Of a stretch of 23,183 bases of DNA, positions 14,343-19,567 are shown one piece after another; the stretch's first letter is position 1; each line of letters opens with the position of its first letter. This DNA comes from a virus: the IMG/VR virus record IMGVR_UViG_3300042938_000602, positions 1 to 23,183 of that record. The stretch is one strand, 5' to 3'. The position numbers and the translations under genes were made by a program. Below the pieces are notes generated by a model. It was not told the origin of the DNA. It saw nothing but the letters and a program-made list of their open reading frames with translations, and made no database searches.

Positions 14343-14645
14343 ATGCTCGACATATTTACAAACGATCTAGCTGCTATGCTAGACGATCTGCCGCTCGCGG
14401 TCACATTTGGCGAGCGTAATTTTCTCGCGAACCGCACAGCATACCGGCGCGACAACAGCCTAGCGGACGGCGGATTCATGGATTCCGCATCGATGACTAT
14501 CACGGCGGTCTATGACGCATTCGTTCAGACCATTTCTCTCGGTGACGTGCTTGTCATCGGTGGCAGACGGTTTCGCGTTACCTCAGCCGAGCTTTCCCAA
14601 GACGCTGTCAGCGTCGATTTCACGCTTGAGGACATAAATAAATGA
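14343..14645 (+). CDS. Head-tail joining protein (gpFII-like)
   Basis: This 100-aa protein fits a connector that caps the filled head and accepts the tail. Position is diagnostic: it follows the head genes (and the inserted cassette) and is the last small protein before fibre and tail genes, where lambda has FII (117 aa). The sequence has a helical N-terminus (DIFTNDLAAMLDDLPLAVTF) and a beta-rich C-terminus (SLGDVLVIGGRRFRVTSAEL, then VDFTLEDIN), as in gpFII-type proteins. A GTG at 14337 lies inside the hairpin stem, so the ATG at 14343 is preferred. The end overlaps the next gene (ATGA, 14642-14645). Confidence 0.65.
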   Translation: MLDIFTNDLAAMLDDLPLAVTFGERNFLANRTAYRRDNSLADGGFMDSASMTITAVYDAFVQTISLGDVLVIGGRRFRVTSAELSQDAVSVDFTLEDINK

Positions 14646-15817
14646 GCATTTTCTTTCCCGAAGACGAAGGACGCGAAGTTCCGAACGTCGATAACCAGCC
14701 GATCCTTCGCACCGAAATCATTGCAGGCGCAGCGGGGCCGACCGGATCGCAGGGGCCAGCTGGGCCAGCGGGTCCGGGTGTAGTCACGGGGGGCTTCACG
14801 GGGCAAGTTCTCGCGAAGAAAACAAACGCGGACTATGACACGGAATGGGTCACAGGAGGAGGCGGCGGATCTGCAATTTGGGGCGGCATCGCCGGCACGC
14901 TTTCAAACCAAACCGATCTTCAAACGGTTCTCGATGCAAAGGCGCTCAAAATAACGGCGATCACAGCAGGCACAGGGCTGACAGGCGGCGGCGACTTCTC
15001 CGCATCGCGCACAATCTCGATGCTTGCGGACGTTCCTGCGGACTCACTAAATTTTAACGTAGCGGCAACCGAAACGGAAGCCATAGGAAAGATGTTCTGG
15101 AACTCTACCGAAGGCGCGCCGCAAGTCGGGCTTGCAGGCGGTAACGTGCAATTGCAAATGGGATCAATGCTTGTGGCCTATGTTCGCAACGCAGAGGCAA
15201 CAACGCTAAATAAGGGTGAGGTTGTTTATTTATTCGGAGCAACAGGCAACCGCGCAAGCGTCAAGCGAGCATCCAACGCAGCGGATTCCAGCTCGTCAAA
15301 AACTATCGGCCTTGTTGCCGAAAGCATCGGCGCAAACCAAAATGGATTTATTATTACGCAAGGCGTTCTTGACGGCCTTTCGCTAGGTTCGCCATTCGTG
15401 GACGGAGATTCGGTCTACCTTGGAAACGCCGCAGGAACATTTACGCGAGTCAAACCGACGCAGCCCGATCACATTGTTTTCATTGGAGTTGTCGAACGTG
15501 CGAATGCTGGCAACGGCCAGCTTTACATCAGACCGCAAAACGGATTTGAGCTTGACGAGTTGCACGACGTTCTTATCACTTCGCCACAAAACAACCAAAC
15601 GATTCTCTGGAACTCAGCGATCACCTTGTGGGTCAACTCGACGCTCACCGTCGGAACGATCAGCGGACTCTCAACGGATCTCAGCGGAAAGGTCGCATCG
15701 GTAACAACTGGCATCACGGGCGCAACGCAACTTACCAACATGATGCAGATCACGGCGGCGGGTTATAGCGCGATCACTTCGCCAGCCGCAAACACGCTCT
15801 ATATTATTGTCGGATGA
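14642..15817 (+). CDS. Tail fibre-type protein with collagen-like repeat
   Basis: This 391-aa protein is probably a particle fibre or tip adhesin. Residues 29-46 are a short collagen-like Gly-X-Y run (GAAGPTGSQGPAGPAGPG). Then comes a glycine-rich hinge (VTGGGGGS), a fibre-stalk pattern (TDLQTVLDAK, then TAGTGLTGGGDFSASRTISM) and a conserved middle domain (VAYVRNAEATTLNKGEVVYL, FIGVVERANAGNGQLYIRPQ) that I know from many phage fibres. Trimeric assembly is expected for such stalks. It sits between connector and tail terminator genes, not after the tape measure where fibre genes usually lie. The start overlaps the connector stop and its own stop overlaps the repeat protein gene. Confidence 0.76.
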   Translation: MSIFFPEDEGREVPNVDNQPILRTEIIAGAAGPTGSQGPAGPAGPGVVTGGFTGQVLAKKTNADYDTEWVTGGGGGSAIWGGIAGTLSNQTDLQTVLDAKALKITAITAGTGLTGGGDFSASRTISMLADVPADSLNFNVAATETEAIGKMFWNSTEGAPQVGLAGGNVQLQMGSMLVAYVRNAEATTLNKGEVVYLFGATGNRASVKRASNAADSSSSKTIGLVAESIGANQNGFIITQGVLDGLSLGSPFVDGDSVYLGNAAGTFTRVKPTQPDHIVFIGVVERANAGNGQLYIRPQNGFELDELHDVLITSPQNNQTILWNSAITLWVNSTLTVGTISGLSTDLSGKVASVTTGITGATQLTNMMQITAAGYSAITSPAANTLYIIVG

Positions 15818-16668
15818 TCTTAACCGATTCCAGTTCTGCTCGTGTTCAATCTTCGGTTGTCACGTCGATTGTAGGCGTATCAGCTTCGTTTTTGCAATTT
15901 ATGCAGTATGCCGCATTGACCGTTTCAAGGGCGATTTCTGGCACTATCGGACTTGTAAAAAATGGCGCGGCACAACTCACGCTTTCCGGAACTTGCACCT
16001 ACACAGGAGCAACGCAAATCAATGCGGGAACGCTTTCAATAACGGGCGCATCAACGCTCAACGGCGTCATTAGCGGAGCGGGGACTCTTTCAAAAAGCGG
16101 ATTATTGGCGGTCACGCTTGGTGGAAATAACACTTATTCAGGCGGAACAAACTACACTTCAGCTGGGGCTGCGGGAACAATCACCTTTTCATCGGGGAAT
16201 GTTTTTGGGACGGGGAATGTGACCTGTTCCGGCCCGTGCCAAATCATTACCAGCAGCTCTGTGACTATTCCAAATAACTTTGCGATAAATAGCTCAACAC
16301 TGCAATTTCGAACAACTGGTGCGCCAACTTACACAATTTCTGGAAACATTTCGGGGGCGGGCAATGTAAATAAAACAGGCAACGGGACTGTTGTTTTAAG
16401 CGGAACTCTGACTTATACGGGATCGACAACGATCACGGCTGGAATACTTCGCGCAACAAAAACAAATGGAGCATCAACGGCAACGGCATCCTTTCCGATT
16501 CAAGGACTCGCCCTTTCGGTCTCATTTAACGTTGCGCCAACGGCAGGCATGACATTCCGATTTTTCGCGGGCTCAACCGTCAGCACCTACGCATCCGTCA
16601 CGTTGGTCGGTGCTCCAGGGCGAACAGGGACATACAACTCGGCAAACTCTACGCTTACAATAGCATGA
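15814..16668 (+). CDS. Autotransporter-repeat (PATR) adhesin-like phage protein
   Basis: This 284-aa protein is made largely of parallel beta-helix repeats of the autotransporter-associated type. Three copies are visible: residues about 42-76 (NGAAQLTLSGTCTYTGATQI followed by NAGTLSI), about 84-118 (GVISGAGTLSKSG, then LGGNNTYSGGT), and about 177-213 (GNISGAGNVNKTGNGTVVLS, then LTYTGSTTITAG). There is no signal peptide and no C-terminal outer-membrane barrel, so it is not a secreted autotransporter; it is probably a virion spike, fibre tip or surface protein. The C-terminal 60 residues form another beta module. The repeat family is most familiar in bacterial autotransporter-like proteins. It is coupled to the fibre gene upstream by ATGA. 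Confidence 0.78.
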   Translation: MILTDSSSARVQSSVVTSIVGVSASFLQFMQYAALTVSRAISGTIGLVKNGAAQLTLSGTCTYTGATQINAGTLSITGASTLNGVISGAGTLSKSGLLAVTLGGNNTYSGGTNYTSAGAAGTITFSSGNVFGTGNVTCSGPCQIITSSSVTIPNNFAINSSTLQFRTTGAPTYTISGNISGAGNVNKTGNGTVVLSGTLTYTGSTTITAGILRATKTNGASTATASFPIQGLALSVSFNVAPTAGMTFRFFAGSTVSTYASVTLVGAPGRTGTYNSANSTLTIA

Positions 16669-16901
16669 TAATTCTACCGAACGAGCAGGGATGGGCATTC
16701 GACGAGTCAACCGCATGGAAACTCGTTTACGATGGGAGCACGATCATCTTTTTTGATGAAACAGAAAAGGCGATCTCGACGCAAAGCGTGCTGTTCGTAG
16801 GCACAAAAGACGAATGCGATGCAGAGATCGCTAGGCTTGGGCTTGTTGACGTTTCCGCCCAAGAGAATGATAACGGACTCGACTTACACGCTGACGCTTG
16901 A
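16665..16901 (+). CDS. Small hypothetical protein near fibre genes
   Basis: This 78-aa protein begins by ATGA overlap with the repeat protein. It has hydrophobic strands (TAWKLVYDGSTIIFFDETE), then a helix (TKDECDAEIARLGLVDVSAQ) and an acidic tail. Small proteins of this style often follow fibre genes in phages and may be fibre chaperones or tips, but that is only contextual. Its last 35 nt overlap the next gene in another frame. Confidence 0.6.
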   Translation: MIILPNEQGWAFDESTAWKLVYDGSTIIFFDETEKAISTQSVLFVGTKDECDAEIARLGLVDVSAQENDNGLDLHADA

Positions 16902-17313
16902 AAAGGCACTGACAGATACCTTCGTCCTTGCGCTTCAGCAAGAGATGCAAAGCGCACTTGTGGTGACCGCAGCCGAGAACTTCGGCACGATGACGCTTCC
17001 GGCGTGCTTCGTGAAATGCACTCGCCAGCGCGAGAGCATTATCGACTCAGCCATTTTCCAGTTCTCCGTCGATATCGCTTTGATCGTTCAAGCGGATGAC
17101 ATGGATCAGATGGCAATGGAGAATCTGTGGTCTCAGGTGCTTTGTATTTCGCATGACATCACCGGACTCAAGACGAAGTTGAACGCAGTTCGTCCGCAAT
17201 ACGCTTTTGTTTTCGGCATCCTTCGGGATGGTCCGGTTTCGCTCTCTTCAAATGAACGGCATTTCGAGCGTTCGGTCACGATCACGGTTCACGCCGCGCT
17301 TTTCGCAAGTTGA
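16867..17313 (+). CDS. Tail terminator-like protein (gpU position)
   Basis: This 148-aa protein lies immediately before the tail tube gene, where lambda has gpU (131 aa), the protein that ends tail growth and joins the head. It is a compact alpha/beta sequence: helix TFVLALQQEMQSALVVTA, strands around AIFQFSVDIALIVQADD, and C-terminal RHFERSVTITVHAALFAS, typical of small tail-completion proteins. A start at 16819 would extend it into the previous gene; the ATG at 16867, with AAGAG close by, is more natural. Its stop TGA falls inside the TTGACA at 17310. The assignment rests on size and place. Confidence 0.6.
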   Translation: MITDSTYTLTLEKALTDTFVLALQQEMQSALVVTAAENFGTMTLPACFVKCTRQRESIIDSAIFQFSVDIALIVQADDMDQMAMENLWSQVLCISHDITGLKTKLNAVRPQYAFVFGILRDGPVSLSSNERHFERSVTITVHAALFAS

Positions 17314-17315
17314 CA
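17310..17315 (+). promoter_or_regulatory. TTGACA element before the tail tube gene
   Basis: TTGACA overlaps the previous stop codon and lies 16 nt before the ATG at 17332 in a short A/T-rich leader. It matches the other elements of the set in distance and in the lack of a Shine-Dalgarno. Confidence 0.4.
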
Positions 17316-17331
17316 ATTTCGCCAAATTACT

Positions 17332-17697
17332 ATGCCAGCAACCGTCATCACCTCATCCGTCGCCTCAGGCGTCGAGTTCGGCCTTCTCCAAGAGACTGGC
17401 CTCCTTCTCAATTCATTCTCTCGCTCTGTTCAAAGCGACAAAGCAACCGTAATGGACGCGCTCGGCGACACCGTTGCCGTGGCGTATTTCAACAAGTCTG
17501 CAACGATCTCGCTCGACGGCGTCATCAACGGCGGCGTGGCTTATGAACTCGCTAACGTGCTTACGCTCGCCAACGATACGTCCTCCTACGGCGTTTCTGG
17601 CGGTGCAGTTATCGTTGATTCCGTTTCCGAAACCACAGGCGCAGGCACGTTCAAGACCATCACCGTTTCCGCGACTCAGTATCCCGAGATCGTCTAA
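17332..17697 (+). CDS. Tail tube (major tail) protein
   Basis: This 121-aa protein is the likely repeat subunit of the tail tube. It is beta-rich (VAVAYFNKSATISLDGVING, AVIVDSVSETTGAGTFKTIT) with one helix near YELANVLTLAN, as in tail tube folds of the gpV type. It lies before a terminator, two chaperone-type genes and the tape measure, the normal place for the tube gene. It is shorter than lambda gpV (246 aa), which carries an extra C-terminal domain. A TTGACA leader before it and a terminator after it suggest separately tuned, high expression. Confidence 0.77.
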   Translation: MPATVITSSVASGVEFGLLQETGLLLNSFSRSVQSDKATVMDALGDTVAVAYFNKSATISLDGVINGGVAYELANVLTLANDTSSYGVSGGAVIVDSVSETTGAGTFKTITVSATQYPEIV

Positions 17698-17716
17698 CAC
17701 CCTGGCTCATGCCGCT

Positions 17717-17746
17717 GGCTCCCCGGCTAAAGGGAGCCGCCTTTTT
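17717..17746 (+). terminator. Rho-independent terminator after the tail tube gene
   Basis: GGCTCCC (17717-17723) pairs with GGGAGCC (17732-17738) around an 8-nt loop, then GCC and a T run at 17742-17746. It begins 20 nt after the tube stop and ends 5 nt before the chaperone ATG, so read-through must supply the downstream tail genes. Confidence 0.85.
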
Positions 17747-17750
17747 ATAT

Positions 17751-18149
17751 ATGGACGCAAACAAGAAATTCTTTCACACGATCAACCTCAAAGCCGCTGT
17801 AGCACTCGCTACGATGGGTTTCAAAATGAACTTTCCACCGGTCACTCGACTAGTGCGCACCGACGGCAAAGAGTCAACGGAGTTTTGGTTTGAAGGCGAG
17901 AACGCAAAAGGCCAAGACGCTTCTCAAGTCTATCGCCAGATGACGAAGGAAGGCGATGAGTTGGAGGCCAAAGACCCAGAGAACCCGCTCTGCTACATCC
18001 GCGCCGCATTGGCGAACAGGGATGTCCTTGTGGACATCATCCGCAACACGCCGCGACTGATCGAGGTTGAGCACAACGGCAAGCGCATTGCCATTTCGGA
18101 GAATGCTTCCGACAAAACCAAGCAAGAGATGACAAGATTTTTAAAATAA
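17751..18149 (+). CDS. Tail protein between tube and frameshift gene
   Basis: This 132-aa protein is read from the ATG at 17751, just after the terminator (a start at 17709 would lie upstream of the stem). It has KFFHTINLKAAVALATMGFK at the N-terminus, a middle acidic part (QVYRQMTKEGDELEAKDPEN) and IRAALANRDVLVDIIRN near residues 83-99, ending in a lysine-rich helix. It is helical and soluble and probably works with the following G/GT-like proteins in tail assembly. No exact family is recognised. The stop and next start overlap by one base (TAATG, 18147-18151). Confidence 0.65.
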   Translation: MDANKKFFHTINLKAAVALATMGFKMNFPPVTRLVRTDGKESTEFWFEGENAKGQDASQVYRQMTKEGDELEAKDPENPLCYIRAALANRDVLVDIIRNTPRLIEVEHNGKRIAISENASDKTKQEMTRFLK

Positions 18150-18550
18150 TGAAAAAGACACAAAATACAGACCTAGTAAAAGACGACGAAATTCTCCGCA
18201 TCCAAGCGATGGAAGACGGGCCAAAGAAAGTAAACGGGCGCACGATGCGACCGATCACGGCGCTTACAATTTCATGGATGCAACGCAACGAAGTATTTTC
18301 TGGCGACATGGATCCAGTTTGGAAAGCGGCGGCATTTACATTCCTGCACTCCGAGCCAATGAGCACGATCAGAGGGGCTGTTAATGACCGCGACACGTTC
18401 ATCAACTCCGTCGATTCTTGGATCGAGAAGAACATGAAGCACCACCACGAGACGACAGCAATGTCGGACGAGATGGGCAAGGCGTTCGACCTTTATAACT
18501 CCGCTTCTCCAGCATCTCAGCCAGGGGAAGGCTCCGGATCGGGAAACTAA
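18149..18550 (+). CDS. Tail assembly chaperone, G-like
   Basis: This 133-aa protein has the place and behaviour of lambda gpG, which coats the tape measure during tail assembly. It is helical and polar (DDEILRIQAMEDGPKKVNGR, MRPITALTISWMQRNEVF, WIEKNMKHHHE) and ends in a low-complexity glycine/serine tail (PGEGSGSGN). The last two sense codons form part of a slippery heptamer GGGAAAC immediately before the TAA stop at 18548. A second ORF in the -1 frame continues from there, so a minority of ribosomes should make a longer G-T fusion. Codon phase, slippery site and downstream stem all agree. Confidence 0.86.
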   Translation: MKKTQNTDLVKDDEILRIQAMEDGPKKVNGRTMRPITALTISWMQRNEVFSGDMDPVWKAAAFTFLHSEPMSTIRGAVNDRDTFINSVDSWIEKNMKHHHETTAMSDEMGKAFDLYNSASPASQPGEGSGSGN

Positions 18551-18798
18551 ACAGCCCCAACTGGCTCGCCGTCTACGCCTACAGGCTAGTCAAGATAACC
18601 AGCTGGGGCTTTCGCGAGATCATGGAAGAGTTGCCCTTCGCGGCAGGGCTTCAGCTCTTGCACGCAGACGACTATGTTAATGGGCGACATTCGGCGTGGG
18701 CGAACAACAACGCCAGCGTCAATGTTGACGCTCTCGCCACCATAGAAGACACGCTCGCAAAATATGGCAAAATTCAAATTCGAGAGCTTGAAATTTGA
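18149..18798 (+). CDS. Tail assembly chaperone fusion, GT-like (-1 frameshift product)
   Basis: A -1 shift at 18541-18547 joins the G-like ORF to an 83-codon extension read from 18547 to the TGA at 18796-18798, giving a 216-aa fusion. The extension reads LNSPNWLAVYAYRLVKITSW, then GFREIMEELPFAAGLQLLHA and a charged C-terminus. The pattern of Trp/Phe, a helix of the ELPFAAGLQ type and polar end resembles the T part of other G-T pairs, which recruits tail tube subunits. The extension has no in-frame start of its own close to the junction and no stop over its length. The final 35 nt overlap the next gene. Expression by frameshift is a prediction from sequence. Confidence 0.83.
18541..18610 (+). 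promoter_or_regulatory. Programmed -1 frameshift signal
   Basis: GGGAAAC at 18541-18547 reads G GGA AAC in the 0 frame, fitting the X XXY YYZ rule, and the next codon is TAA. Five nt later, AGCCCCAACTGG (18553-18564) pairs with CCAGCTGGGGCT (18599-18610), 11 of 12 pairs with one A-C mismatch (18560 with 18603), enclosing a 34-nt loop. Slippery site, stop, spacer and stem match known -1 signals. Lambda G/GT uses the near-identical GGGAAAG. Efficiency cannot be read from sequence. Confidence 0.88.
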
Positions 18799-19564
18799 GC
18801 AGATAATGAAGGACTACGCAGAGATACGCGCAGTCACAATTCCTGACGCCGTCATGCTAAATGCTCGCCTTCTTTGCGTGGAGTTGGCTAGAAGAACGCA
18901 GCCGTTCGGAGATAAGCAGGAGTCTGGAACTATTCGCGTAAAAAATGACATCGGCAAGATTATCAAAAACACAGAGCAACTTGACGAATACGCTGACAGA
19001 GTTGGATCACAAAGGATCAAGGAGCGACTCAAAGATTTGATAAAAAGCGGTAAATTTGATATCGTTGAAACGATCCTTCGCAATATTGGCTTTTTAAACA
19101 AGTGGACAGGGATGGAAGTTATTAGCGGGAGCAAAATGAAATCCGTCCACAACCAGGCTCGGAACAAAACGACAGGCCGCACGAAGTCGCGAGGATCAAA
19201 GCTATTTATCGCGTCCGTATCAGATCAAGAGACATATATTTCAGAAGTGCAAAAGCGAGTCGGTATGTCGAAAGGTGGATGGGCAAATTGTGCTACGCAG
19301 TTAAAGAGGGTAAACAAGGGTTCATTGTTAAGCAATTTCCCTAAATGGGTAATAAAGGCAATGAAATCGGGGTCTGGGTCAGTCAAAGACATAACATCGG
19401 ATTTAAAAAACCCAAGAGTTGAAATGACGAATAACATTCCTTGGGCAAGCAATGTCATACCAAAGAGTGAAGAGGAATTTGCTAGGGCTGTCGTAGTCGC
19501 AAAGATGAAAATCCAGATGAACAACATCCTAAAAAAGAGACAAAAAACCCTTACAGAAACTTAG
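18764..19564 (+). CDS. Neck or tail-completion-like protein
   Basis: This 266-aa basic protein lies between the chaperone and tape measure genes and overlaps the end of the frameshift extension. It is not firmly recognised. The N-terminal part (AVMLNARLLCVELARRTQPF) recalls the opening helix of phage minor tail and HK97 gp10/lambda Z-like proteins, and the later RVGMSKGGWANCATQLKR and RVEMTNNIPWASNVI recall their central and C-terminal parts. Such proteins help finish the head-tail joint. If so, it is displaced downstream, since that gene class normally precedes the tail terminator. An alternative is a tape measure-associated assembly protein. Confidence 0.55.
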   Translation: MAKFKFESLKFEQIMKDYAEIRAVTIPDAVMLNARLLCVELARRTQPFGDKQESGTIRVKNDIGKIIKNTEQLDEYADRVGSQRIKERLKDLIKSGKFDIVETILRNIGFLNKWTGMEVISGSKMKSVHNQARNKTTGRTKSRGSKLFIASVSDQETYISEVQKRVGMSKGGWANCATQLKRVNKGSLLSNFPKWVIKAMKSGSGSVKDITSDLKNPRVEMTNNIPWASNVIPKSEEEFARAVVVAKMKIQMNNILKKRQKTLTET

Positions 19565-19567
19565 AAT

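Noticed and set aside
15814-16668. Host autotransporter gene captured whole
   Set aside because: No signal peptide and no C-terminal barrel are present, and the gene is coupled to phage genes on both sides.
3131-17315. TTGACA copies as -35 boxes of ordinary sigma-70 promoters
   Set aside because: A -10 box 17 nt downstream would fall in or next to the start codon, and no TATAAT-like hexamer is present at any of the five sites.
17709-17750. ATG start for the gene after the tail tube
   Set aside because: The start lies upstream of the terminator hairpin and its codons are the hairpin itself. The ATG at 17751 follows the T-run.
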